Shown here: piece after piece, positions 1-5,946 of the stretch
How positions within the stretch are numbered: the stretch's first letter is position 1
Layout of the letters: every line of letters begins with the position of its first letter
DNA from: an uncultured Veillonella sp.
GTDB lineage: Bacteria > Bacillota > Negativicutes > Veillonellales > Veillonellaceae
Assembly: GCF_915069625.1 (NCBI RefSeq)
Contig: NZ_CAJZFD010000130.1
Location: 1 to 5,946, forward strand
Reading direction: 5' to 3'
DNA length: 5,946 bases
Notes under the pieces: model-generated
What the model saw: the letters and a program-made list of their open reading frames with translations, nothing else
Database searches by the model: none
What the model was told of the DNA's origin: nothing
Made by a program: the position numbers and the translations under genes

Positions 1-1089
1 GACTCGCTGAACCAAATTGCCCAAATCATTGCCAAGCTCACCATTATACGCAGCTTCAAACTTTTCCCAAGTAAAGTCGCCGTCATCTTGCGTCGGCACG
101 TGGCGCAAGAAGTAATATCGAAACGCCTCAGCACCGTAATCTGGAATAATATCGGCTGGACCAACACCATTTCCGAGACTCTTTGCCATTTTCATTCCGC
201 CAGAATTGATAAATCCATGAACAAGCAATACTTTCGGAAGCGGCAAATCTAGCGCCATGAGCATTGCTGGCCAAATACCAGCGTGGAAACGAAGAATATC
301 CTTGCCAATGACTTGCACGTCAGCCGGCCAAAAAGATTGCCACTCTTCTGGACGATCAGGATAACCGATAACCGTAATGTAATTACTCAAAGCATCCAAC
401 CAGACATACATGACTTGATTGTCATCACCAGGAACCGGCACGCCCCAGCTAAGATTTTTACGTGGACGAGAAACCGACACATCTTTCAAGCCATCTTTCA
501 TCAATTCCAAAAACTCTTTTTTACGGAATTCAGGCATGATTCTCATTTTATTTGACTCAATTGCCTGACGAATATTGTCCGAAAAAGCACTGGTTTTAAA
601 ATAGTAATTTTCCTCACTCAAACGCTGGTACGGAGTTTGGTGATCTGGACAAACCCCATCATTATCAGCAGCTTCTTTATCCGTAACGAAAGCTTCGCAC
701 CCCTGACAATACCAGCCTTCATACGAACCTTTGTAAATGTAACCAGCCTCAACGAGTTTCTGCCAAATATACTGCACCGCAGCAACGTGATGCGCGTCAG
801 TCGTTCGAATAAAGTCCGTCACTGAGATATTCAGCTCAGCAATCATCTTCTTAAAATTGATATGCGTTTGGTCGACGTATTCTTGAGGAGTTTGATTTTG
901 GCTGGCAGCTTTGGCAGCAATTTTATTGCCATGCTCATCCACGCCAGCTTGAAAACGAACTTCATGCCCGTTCTGTCTGGAATAACGCGCCCACACGTCT
1001 GCCAACATATAATCCATAGCATGCCCAACGTGTGGCAAGCCGTTTACGTAAGGAATAGCGGTAGTGATGTAAGCGTGTTTCTTAGTCAT
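1..1089 (-). CDS. metG: Methionyl-tRNA synthetase, C-terminal part cut off by the window edge
   Basis: Charges tRNA-Met with methionine in the cytoplasm (class Ia aminoacyl-tRNA synthetase). The minus strand gives 363 residues from the ATG at 1089 and is still open at base 1. Seen: the HIGH-type motif HVGH at residues 20-23 after AIPYVNGLP; a zinc knuckle with C128, C131, C147 and H150; GKDILRFHAGIWP near 262-274; and a KMSKS-type loop read as KMAKS at 300-304. The start of the anticodon-binding domain follows. Bacterial MetRS is usually about 500-680 residues, so at least a third is missing. The ATG at 1089 fits the family start (a few residues before YITTAIPY), and no purine-rich Shine-Dalgarno precedes it. 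The gene lies 28 bases downstream of rsmA on the same strand. The wording of the protein suggests Saccharibacteria/Patescibacteria; this is recognition, not a search. Identity as MetRS is secure. Confidence 0.96.
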   Translation of the reverse strand, partial: MTKKHAYITTAIPYVNGLPHVGHAMDYMLADVWARYSRQNGHEVRFQAGVDEHGNKIAAKAASQNQTPQEYVDQTHINFKKMIAELNISVTDFIRTTDAHHVAAVQYIWQKLVEAGYIYKGSYEGWYCQGCEAFVTDKEAADNDGVCPDHQTPYQRLSEENYYFKTSAFSDNIRQAIESNKMRIMPEFRKKEFLELMKDGLKDVSVSRPRKNLSWGVPVPGDDNQVMYVWLDALSNYITVIGYPDRPEEWQSFWPADVQVIGKDILRFHAGIWPAMLMALDLPLPKVLLVHGFINSGGMKMAKSLGNGVGPADIIPDYGAEAFRYYFLRHVPTQDDGDFTWEKFEAAYNGELGNDLGNLVQRV

Positions 1090-1105
1090 GATATATATTA
1101 TATCA
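1090..1105 (-). promoter_or_regulatory. Extended -10 promoter directly upstream of metG
   Basis: On the minus strand, TGA-TATAAT occupies 1105 down to 1097, a perfect extended -10 (TGnTATAAT). Only seven bases (1096-1090) separate the hexamer from the ATG at 1089, so a transcript starting at the usual distance would begin at or next to the start codon. No good -35 hexamer is visible 15-18 bases upstream, which extended -10 promoters can tolerate. The region is AT-rich, so a chance match is possible. Confidence 0.5.
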
Positions 1106-1117
1106 CCACTAGAGCAA

Positions 1118-1393
1118 TTATCGTAGACGCCACTCTTTCAGTAGCCTCTTCCAATCTTCAATCGCCAAATCTTCAGCGCGAGCATCTGGTGAAATTCCTG
1201 CATTTTTCAGCAATTCTTCCGCCACAATCTTATCAATTCCCAACCCACCGCTCAAACTAGACTGCAGCTTCTTGCGCTTTGCAGAAAATCCAGCCTTAAC
1301 AATGCGGAAAAAATCTCTCTGATCTTCCGAAGTGATCAAGGGACTATTGCGAGTCCTCAAAACCACAACCTGCGAGTCAACTTTTGGCGGTAG
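1118..1393 (-). CDS. rsmA: 16S rRNA (adenine1518-N6/adenine1519-N6)-dimethyltransferase, C-terminal fragment
   Basis: RsmA/KsgA dimethylates two adjacent adenines in the 3' hairpin of 16S rRNA during late 30S assembly, using S-adenosylmethionine. About 91 residues remain, ending in KEWRLR and the TAA at 1120-1118. Seen: the conserved PPKVDSQVVVLR segment, then the FFRIVKAGFSAKRKKLQSSL block and RAEDLAIEDW, which together are the typical RsmA C-terminal domain. The whole Rossmann methyltransferase core (SAM-binding GxGxG, catalytic N-L-P-Y motif) is missing. The open frame does continue rightward to 1579, but that translation no longer resembles RsmA and lies antisense to mnmA, so I stop the gene at the junction. 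The first residues before PPKV read MML where the family normally has F-x-P, so true RsmA sequence may already end at about 1388-1396. It lies upstream of metG on the same strand, probably in one transcript. Confidence 0.88.
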   Translation of the reverse strand, partial: LPPKVDSQVVVLRTRNSPLITSEDQRDFFRIVKAGFSAKRKKLQSSLSGGLGIDKIVAEELLKNAGISPDARAEDLAIEDWKRLLKEWRLR

Positions 1394-1405
1394 CATCATG
1401 TTATC
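1388..1405. other. Junction between two unrelated genomes (probable assembly chimera)
   Basis: On the left, minus-strand RsmA homology is continuous up to PPKVDS (codons ending near 1390). On the right, plus-strand MnmA homology starts with HHVIDARDVFYENVV (first codon at 1394) and runs on without a break. The codon just before, 1391-1393, is TAG in the MnmA frame. Both genes therefore lose their N-terminal halves at the same point, head to head. Base composition also changes: one 60-base line counted by eye on each side gives 27 G+C (1-60) against 22 (1741-1800). There is no mobile-element sequence or target duplication. The exact base cannot be fixed by eye; the short string CATCATG (1394-1400) could be shared by both parents. 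Confidence 0.85.
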
Positions 1406-2266
1406 GATGCTCGCGATGTATTCTACGAGAATGTAGTAGATTACTTCGTAAAAGAATATGCCTATGGTCGTACACCAAATCCTTGTGTATTCTGTAATAA
1501 AAATATCAAATTTGATTTGATGCTTAATCGAGCCCTTGAACTTGGTGCAACACATATGGTAACCGGTCATTATGCACAAGTTAATTATAATGAAGACACT
1601 GGTTTATATGAATTACATAAAGGTGTTGACCCAACTAAAGATCAAAGCTATGTTATGTATAATATGAATCAACGTATTTTGAGTCATCTTATGTTCCCAT
1701 TGGGTGGCCAATGTAAAACAGAAACGCGTAAATTAGCTGCTGAATATGATTTGCCAGTAGCTAAGAAACCAGACAGTGTAGATATTTGTTTCTTACCGCA
1801 TGGTAATTATCAAAAACTCGTAGTAGAAGAAATGAAAACCAAACCAAAATCTGGTAATATTGTTACTGAAGATGGTGAAATATTAGGAAAGCATACGGGT
1901 TTATTCAATTACACGATTGGTCAACGTAAAGGACTAGGCATTGCTTATAAACACCCTTTATATGTTATTGGCTTTAATGGTGAACGCAATGAAGTTATTG
2001 TAGGACCTAATGAACGACTTTTTACAAATCGTATGATTTGTAAGTTTTATAATTTCTTAGATGATACAATCCATAAAGAGTTAAAGGCGGAAGGTAAAAT
2101 TCGTTACGCAGCCAACCCATCGCCTTGTACGGCACGTATCTTAGACGACGATACGATGGAGGTTATCTTTGATGAACCACAACGGGCTATTACACCAGGT
2201 CAGTCCGTAGCCTTTTATAATGGCACTCAATTATTAGGAGGTGCTGTTATCGATCGCGTATGTTAG
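1394..2266 (+). CDS. mnmA: tRNA-uridine 2-sulfurtransferase, N-terminus missing
   Basis: MnmA makes 2-thiouridine at wobble position 34 of tRNA-Lys, -Glu and -Gln in the cytoplasm, using ATP and persulfide sulfur relayed from a cysteine desulfurase. 290 residues are present, to the TAG at 2264-2266. Seen: GRTPNPCVFCNKNIKF, whose first Cys (codon 1484-1486) matches the catalytic Cys102 of E. coli; GHYAQV; PTKDQSYVMY; the second catalytic Cys in DSVDICFLP (codon 1787-1789, Cys199 in E. coli); HTGLFNYTIGQRKGLGIA; and the C-terminal beta-barrel ending GGAVID. About 75-80 residues are missing compared with the usual 360-370, including the PP-loop SGGVDSS. The internal TTG (1517) or ATG (1520) are not true starts, because conserved sequence continues 5' of them to 1394. 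The gene is cut at the genome junction, not naturally decayed. It is first in the mnmA-lepA-hemW run; the protein wording fits Veillonella. Confidence 0.94.
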   Translation, partial: HHVIDARDVFYENVVDYFVKEYAYGRTPNPCVFCNKNIKFDLMLNRALELGATHMVTGHYAQVNYNEDTGLYELHKGVDPTKDQSYVMYNMNQRILSHLMFPLGGQCKTETRKLAAEYDLPVAKKPDSVDICFLPHGNYQKLVVEEMKTKPKSGNIVTEDGEILGKHTGLFNYTIGQRKGLGIAYKHPLYVIGFNGERNEVIVGPNERLFTNRMICKFYNFLDDTIHKELKAEGKIRYAANPSPCTARILDDDTMEVIFDEPQRAITPGQSVAFYNGTQLLGGAVIDRVC

Positions 2267-2304
2267 AAAGGAGAAAACAAGTTCTTTGAACTTGTTCACA
2301 TAGT
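2267..2304 (+). promoter_or_regulatory. lepA ribosome binding site split from its start codon by a hairpin
   Basis: A strong Shine-Dalgarno, AAAGGAG, lies at 2267-2273, immediately after the mnmA stop and 31 bases before the lepA ATG at 2305, too far for normal initiation. Between them is a perfect 9-bp inverted repeat: AACAAGTTC (2276-2284), loop TTT (2285-2287), GAACTTGTT (2288-2296). Folding it out leaves 2 + 8 = 10 bases of spacing. No other Shine-Dalgarno lies nearer, and a TGA at 2287-2289 in the lepA frame rules out an upstream start. The hairpin has no T-run after it, so it is not a typical terminator. Confidence 0.7.
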
Positions 2305-4104
2305 ATGTCAACGAAAAAGATTAGAAACTTCTGTATTATAGCTCATATTGACCATGGTAAATCTACCATTGCCGATAGATTAATTGAATATACTGGCACA
2401 TTACAAAAACGCGAAATGGAAGCCCAAGTTCTAGACTCTATGGATTTAGAACGGGAAAGGGGCATTACCATTAAAGCCCAATCTGTTCGCATTTTGTATA
2501 AAGCACAAGATGGTGAAGAGTATACTTTGAACCTTATTGATACTCCCGGCCATGTGGATTTCAGCTATGAAGTATCTCGTTCTCTTGCAGCTTGTGAAGG
2601 CGCATTACTCGTAGTAGATGCTGCACAAGGTGTAGAGGCACAAACGTTGGCAAATGTGTATCTCGCTTTAGAACATGATCTTGAAATCATTCCTGTTATT
2701 AACAAAATTGATTTGCCTTCTGCAGATCCTGATCGAGTTAAACATGAAATTGAGGATATTATTGGTTTAGATGCATCAGAAGCAGTTTTATGTTCTGCTA
2801 AATCTGGTATTGGCATTCCAGATATTTTGGAAGCTATCGTAAATAAGGTGCCTGCACCGCCAGATAAATCTGATGAACCAACTAGAGCTTTGATTTTTGA
2901 TAGCCGTTTTGATGCGTATAAAGGCGCTATTGCTTATGTACGTGTAAAAGAAGGTACGATTAAAGCAAAAGATACAATCCGTATGATGCATGATAAAAAG
3001 GATTTTGATGTAACAGAACTTGGTATCTTTACACCAAATCTTGTACCTGTTCAGGAGTTACCATGTGGCTCTGTAGGTTGTATTGCGGCTAGCATTAAGA
3101 ATGTAGCTGATTGTCACGTTGGTGATACTGTAACATTAGCTAATAATCCGGCACCAGAACCATTACCTGGCTATCGCAAAGCTGTATCTATGGTTTATTG
3201 TGGCTTATATCCAACAGATTCTAAAGACTATGAAAATCTTCGTGATGCACTTGAAAAGTTACAACTTAATGATGCTGCTTTAGAATACGAAGCAGAAACA
3301 TCTTTGGCATTGGGCTTCGGATTCCGTTGTGGTTTCCTCGGCCTATTACATATGGATGTTATTCAAGAACGGTTGGAACGTGAATATAACTTATCCCTTA
3401 TTACAACTGCTCCATCTGTAAACTATAAGGTTTACAAGACAAATGGAGAAATGCTCGAAGTGGACAATCCTGCTAAATTACCACCACCAACAGAAATCGA
3501 CTACATTGAGGAGCCTTATGTAAAAGCTACTACAATCGTACCTAAAGATTTTGTTGGCACTATTATGGAATTGTCTCAAGATAAACGCGGTGAATATCAA
3601 TCCATGGAATATTTGGATGAAACACGTGTATCCGTTGTATATCACTTACCTTTAAGTGAAATCATTTACGATTACTTTGATAAATTAAAATCTGCTACAA
3701 AGGGGTATGCATCTCTTGACTATGAATTGATTGGCTATAAACAATCTCCAATGGTTAAGATGGATATTCTCTTAAATGGTGATCCTGTAGATGCTTTGTC
3801 TATTATCGTACACAAAGACCGTGCTGCTACACGTGGTCGTGCATTAGCGGAAAAATTAAAAGAACTCATTCCTCGTCAAATGTTTGAAATTCCTATTCAA
3901 GCAGCAGTAGGTACGAAGATTGTAGCTCGTGAAACTGTAAAAGCTTGGCGTAAAGACGTTTTAGCGAAGTGTTATGGTGGCGATATTTCTCGTAAACGTA
4001 AATTGCTAGAAAAACAAAAAGCCGGTAAGAAACGCATGAAGTCTGTAGGATCTGTAGAGATTCCACAAGAAGCATTCATGGCTATTCTCAAGGTTGAGGA
4101 CTAA
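2305..4104 (+). CDS. lepA: Elongation factor 4 (LepA), ribosome-associated GTPase
   Basis: LepA/EF4 is a translational GTPase that binds the ribosome; proposed roles include back-translocation, relief of stalled ribosomes and 30S assembly. At 599 residues it is full length (family about 597-605). Domains in order: the GTPase domain with G1 AHIDHGKST (13-21), switch [11 protein letters not shown] (50-59), G3 DTPGHVD (79-85, catalytic His83), G4 NKID (133-136) and G5 SAKSG (164-168); EF-Tu-like domain II from about 190-285; then the EF-G-like domains III and V; and the LepA-specific C-terminal domain with [20 protein letters not shown] and a closing [10 protein letters not shown]. There is no domain IV, as expected for LepA against EF-G. 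The ATG at 2305 is the only plausible start: [20 protein letters not shown] is the family N-terminus and a stop lies in frame at 2287. It follows mnmA by 38 bases and precedes hemW by 4, suggesting co-transcription. Confidence 0.98.
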   Translation: MSTKKIRNFCIIAHIDHGKSTIADRLIEYTGTLQKREMEAQVLDSMDLERERGITIKAQSVRILYKAQDGEEYTLNLIDTPGHVDFSYEVSRSLAACEGALLVVDAAQGVEAQTLANVYLALEHDLEIIPVINKIDLPSADPDRVKHEIEDIIGLDASEAVLCSAKSGIGIPDILEAIVNKVPAPPDKSDEPTRALIFDSRFDAYKGAIAYVRVKEGTIKAKDTIRMMHDKKDFDVTELGIFTPNLVPVQELPCGSVGCIAASIKNVADCHVGDTVTLANNPAPEPLPGYRKAVSMVYCGLYPTDSKDYENLRDALEKLQLNDAALEYEAETSLALGFGFRCGFLGLLHMDVIQERLEREYNLSLITTAPSVNYKVYKTNGEMLEVDNPAKLPPPTEIDYIEEPYVKATTIVPKDFVGTIMELSQDKRGEYQSMEYLDETRVSVVYHLPLSEIIYDYFDKLKSATKGYASLDYELIGYKQSPMVKMDILLNGDPVDALSIIVHKDRAATRGRALAEKLKELIPRQMFEIPIQAAVGTKIVARETVKAWRKDVLAKCYGGDISRKRKLLEKQKAGKKRMKSVGSVEIPQEAFMAILKVED

Positions 4105-4108
4105 TATA
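4096..4108 (+). promoter_or_regulatory. hemW ribosome binding site inside the lepA 3' end
   Basis: GAGGA at 4096-4100 lies 8 bases before the ATG at 4109 and within the last lepA codons. It selects ATG 4109 over the in-frame TTG at 4094, which has no correctly spaced Shine-Dalgarno. The 4-base gap between the lepA stop (4102-4104) and this ATG makes translational coupling likely. Confidence 0.75.
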
Positions 4109-5293
4109 ATGAAAACAGATTCTAATACTTTGAATCTGTCTACACTTGGGGATATGGGCTTGTATGTCCATATCCCTTTTTGTAAACAGAAATGTATGTA
4201 CTGTGATTTTCCAGCTTATCAAAACCTACAAGATTATTATGAAACCTATGTATATGCATTAGTACAAGAAATAGATCTATGGGTTACAGAACACCCAGAA
4301 TCTAAATCTAGACCTATTGATACCATTTACTTTGGTGGTGGTACGCCGACTGAATTGTCAATTCAACAACTAAAGATGATTCTTGATAAAATTAAAAGCA
4401 CTTTTACAATTACTGATGATTGTCATATGACTATTGAATCAAATCCTGGAGAAGTAGATTTACATTATTTAACGAAATTGGTTAAACTTGGTTTCAATCG
4501 TATTAGCTTTGGTGTTCAAACCTTTAATGATAAGGCACTTACTATGCTGCATCGCAGTCATAATGGTGAAAAGGCTAAACAAGCGGTTTACGATGCTAAA
4601 GAGGCTGGATTTACTGATATCAATATTGATTTGATTTATGGTTTGCCACGACAAACCTTAGAGGATATTCAGCATAATTTAAATATTGTAAAAGATTTAC
4701 CGATTAATCATATTTCAACGTATGGACTTCAAGTTGAGGTAGGGACTTATTTATATCATTTAGTAGAAAAGAACCTTATTTCTATTCCTAGTGAAACCAT
4801 TGATGAATCTATGTATGACATGATGATGGCTGGGTTAAAAGATTTAGGTTTTGAGCGATATGAAATTTCTAATTTCAGTAAGGATAATTCCTATAGTCGT
4901 CATAATTTAAAATATTGGCACTATGTAGATTATTTAGGCTTTGGTGCAGGTGCTCATTCTTTTTATGACGGAGTACGCCGCAGTAACAATCGTAATGTAA
5001 TGCCTTATATACAAGCTGTTGATCGATATACTATTCCTATTATCGATACGGAGACTATTACGGTAGAGCGGGCCCAAGAGGATTTTTGTTTTTTAGCACT
5101 TCGCACTAAATGGGGCCTTGATGAGCTAAAATTCAAAAATAGATTTGGTGTATCTGTTCATGATTTATTTGGCGCTACAATAAAAGATTTAGTTAGCAAA
5201 GGCCTATTAGAATATGAAAATGATAGTTATCATTTAACCTCGGAAGGGGCAAAACATGGTAATTATGTATTTAGTCAATTTATCCGTGAGTAA
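4109..5293 (+). CDS. hemW: Radical-SAM heme chaperone HemW (often misnamed coproporphyrinogen III oxidase)
   Basis: HemW binds heme and passes it to membrane hemoproteins; it is a radical-SAM protein related to HemN but without proven coproporphyrinogen oxidase activity. From ATG 4109 it has 394 residues, close to the family's 375-400. Seen: GLYVHIPFC followed by the cluster motif CxxxCxxC (C25, C29, C32), then D-F where HemN would have another Cys (CxxCxC); GGGTPT (76-81) and ESNPGE (110-115), which help bind SAM; RISFGVQTF (131-139); DLIYGLPRQT (174-183); the HemW-type stretch YEISNFS (251-257), RHN..YW (264-270) and GFGAGAHS (277-284); and a C-terminal winged-helix-like HemW domain. The missing fourth Cys and the YEISNF/HN/YW series favour HemW over HemN. 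An alternative start at ATG 4154, directly before GLYVHIP, has a weaker Shine-Dalgarno. lepA-hemW adjacency is common in Firmicutes. Confidence 0.95.
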   Translation: MKTDSNTLNLSTLGDMGLYVHIPFCKQKCMYCDFPAYQNLQDYYETYVYALVQEIDLWVTEHPESKSRPIDTIYFGGGTPTELSIQQLKMILDKIKSTFTITDDCHMTIESNPGEVDLHYLTKLVKLGFNRISFGVQTFNDKALTMLHRSHNGEKAKQAVYDAKEAGFTDINIDLIYGLPRQTLEDIQHNLNIVKDLPINHISTYGLQVEVGTYLYHLVEKNLISIPSETIDESMYDMMMAGLKDLGFERYEISNFSKDNSYSRHNLKYWHYVDYLGFGAGAHSFYDGVRRSNNRNVMPYIQAVDRYTIPIIDTETITVERAQEDFCFLALRTKWGLDELKFKNRFGVSVHDLFGATIKDLVSKGLLEYENDSYHLTSEGAKHGNYVFSQFIRE

Positions 5294-5374
5294 TTTCTCA
5301 CAGTTTCTCAAAATCTAATATGTTAGTATAAATAGGATGATGATGAATAAGCATGCTAGATTTGAGGAGGAACG
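5294..5374 (+). promoter_or_regulatory. Intergenic leader with candidate promoter and Shine-Dalgarno-sequestering stem
   Basis: This 81-base gap is the longest non-coding stretch. A candidate sigma-70-type promoter is TTCTCA (5305-5310), a 16-base spacer and TATAAA (5327-5332); the -35 matches only 4 of 6 bases. A strong Shine-Dalgarno, GAGGAGG (5364-5370), sits 4 bases before the next ATG. TTTCTCAAAATCTA (5304-5317) can pair with TAGATTTGAGGAG (5357-5369) in 13 pairs, with two G-U pairs and one bulged A, covering most of that Shine-Dalgarno. TTTCTCA also occurs twice (5294-5300 and 5304-5310), exactly ten bases apart. No T-tailed hairpin terminator follows hemW. Confidence 0.45.
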
Positions 5375-5946
5375 ATGAAGACATCGGTTATTTTACATGG
5401 TTTACATAATGAATTTACTTTAGACCAAATGAAGGCATGCATAGAATTAGCTGAAAAATATGGTGGATCCTTCCGTCATGTTGTAACAGGTATACAAATT
5501 ACAGGTATTGAAAAAGAAGATAAGGAACAGCTTATTTCTGAATTACCTGAAGGTGTAACTACGGTTATTCATAGAGGGGTTAATTCATTAATTGCCTGTG
5601 TTGGTAAAGGCTATTGCAAAAACGGCCAAATGGAAACAAAAGAGTTAGCTGATTATGTGGAGAGAAAACATTACGGCCGAAAAACATCTCACAAGTGCAA
5701 AATTGGCATCAGTGGATGTGGTCGTAACTGTCCAGATGCAATGGTAAAAGATATTGCTTTTATTGGTACATCCCAAGGTTTTATGTTGGCTGTTGGCGGT
5801 AATACAGGCATGAGACCAGAAGCTGGCAAAATTTTAGCTAGACAGCTTACTGTAGAGCAATCCAAAAAAGCTGTAGATATTTTAGTTGATTGGTATGCGG
5901 AACATGGGGAACCACGTGAGCGTATGGGAAAACTCTTAGAACGACT
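5375..5946 (+). CDS. Small siroheme/[4Fe-4S] sulfite/nitrite reductase-like protein, 3' end outside the window
   Basis: 190 residues are visible from ATG 5375 (Shine-Dalgarno GAGGAGG, 5364-5370) and the frame is open at the edge. Residues about 4-58 resemble the ferredoxin-like half domain of sulfite/nitrite reductases. From about 64 on is the cluster domain: C75 and C81 (CVGKGYC, Cx5C) with C115 and C119 (GCGRNC, Cx3C), the pattern that holds a [4Fe-4S] cluster coupled to siroheme. R67 and the K-x-K pair K107/K109 match substrate-binding positions of the family. By family knowledge it would reduce sulfite or nitrite, but which one, and whether it acts as an enzyme, is not shown. The size suggests the compact single-repeat type (the Desulfovibrio assimilatory sulfite reductase is about 218 residues) rather than the large two-repeat enzymes. 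The Arg of the usual TxRQ or QRI motif is absent near 37-42. It has its own leader and may be only partly linked to the hemW transcript. Confidence 0.82.
   Translation, partial: MKTSVILHGLHNEFTLDQMKACIELAEKYGGSFRHVVTGIQITGIEKEDKEQLISELPEGVTTVIHRGVNSLIACVGKGYCKNGQMETKELADYVERKHYGRKTSHKCKIGISGCGRNCPDAMVKDIAFIGTSQGFMLAVGGNTGMRPEAGKILARQLTVEQSKKAVDILVDWYAEHGEPRERMGKLLER

Noticed and set aside
283..1260. Plus-strand open frames of 60-130 residues across 283-1260
   Set aside because: They are antisense to strongly conserved metG and rsmA codons, have no Shine-Dalgarno support and show no recognisable protein family.
1388..1405. Natural horizontal transfer or a new fused locus between TM7 and Veillonella
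   Set aside because: Two housekeeping genes are cut mid-domain with no mobile-element or repeat signature; an assembly chimera explains everything seen.
1421..1436. Short inverted repeat CTAC/GTAG near the junction
   Set aside because: Only four pairs, and it lies inside conserved mnmA codons; expected by chance.
1394..1579. Rightward extension of the rsmA reading frame as a 153-residue minus-strand protein
   Set aside because: Only the part below about 1394 resembles RsmA; the rest is antisense to well-conserved mnmA codons and shows no RsmA core motifs.
2276..2296. The 9-bp hairpin as a Rho-independent terminator after mnmA
   Set aside because: The stem is AT-rich and is followed by CACATAGT, not a T-run; it also sits between a Shine-Dalgarno and its start codon.
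4094..4108. TTG at 4094 as the hemW start
   Set aside because: It would overlap lepA by 11 bases without a spaced Shine-Dalgarno, whereas ATG 4109 has GAGGA at an 8-base distance.
4109..5293. Assignment as HemN, oxygen-independent coproporphyrinogen III oxidase
   Set aside because: The cluster motif is CxxxCxxC followed by D-F with no further Cys, and the C-terminal YEISNF, HN..YW and GFGAGAHS motifs are those of HemW.

Overview
This window looks like two unrelated bacterial fragments joined head to head near position 1,388-1,405. Left of that point, all coding is on the minus strand: the 3' part of rsmA (16S rRNA dimethyltransferase), then metG (methionyl-tRNA synthetase), which runs off the left edge. 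The MetG protein, with phrases such as ITTAIPYVNG, HAMDYMLADVWARY and FRYYFLRHVPTQDDGDFTWEKFEAAYNGELGNDLGNLVQRV-type wording at its C-terminal end, reads to me like Candidatus Saccharibacteria (TM7) or a close Patescibacteria relative. That is recognition from memory, not a search.

Right of the junction, all coding is on the plus strand and the DNA is more AT-rich: mnmA (tRNA 2-thiouridylase, lacking its N-terminus), lepA (elongation factor 4, complete), hemW (radical-SAM heme chaperone, complete) and the start of a small siroheme/[4Fe-4S] sulfite/nitrite reductase-like gene that runs off the right edge. These proteins and their codon use fit a Negativicutes bacterium, most likely Veillonella. 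Saccharibacteria and Veillonella both live in the mouth, so an oral metagenome assembly is the simplest source.

Both genes at the junction (rsmA and mnmA) are cut inside conserved domains. No transposase, integrase, tRNA or repeat is present there. I therefore read the junction as an assembly chimera, not a transfer event or a new locus. Gene order across 1,390-1,400 should not be taken as biology.

Within each half the layout makes sense. rsmA-metG are translation-maintenance genes 28 bases apart, with an extended -10 promoter placed so close to metG that its mRNA may be leaderless. mnmA-lepA-hemW form a tight unit: the lepA Shine-Dalgarno starts right after the mnmA stop, and the hemW Shine-Dalgarno lies inside the lepA 3' end. 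The lepA Shine-Dalgarno is 31 bases from its ATG but is brought to about 10 by a perfect 9-bp hairpin. The last gene has its own strong Shine-Dalgarno, which a read-through transcript from hemW could hide in a long stem.

I found no RNA gene, CRISPR array, mobile element or clear Rho-independent terminator. The longest non-coding stretch is 81 bases (5,294-5,374). I do not see a previously undescribed multi-gene system here; the items worth a second look are the junction, the two mRNA structures, the leaderless start and the unusual small reductase.
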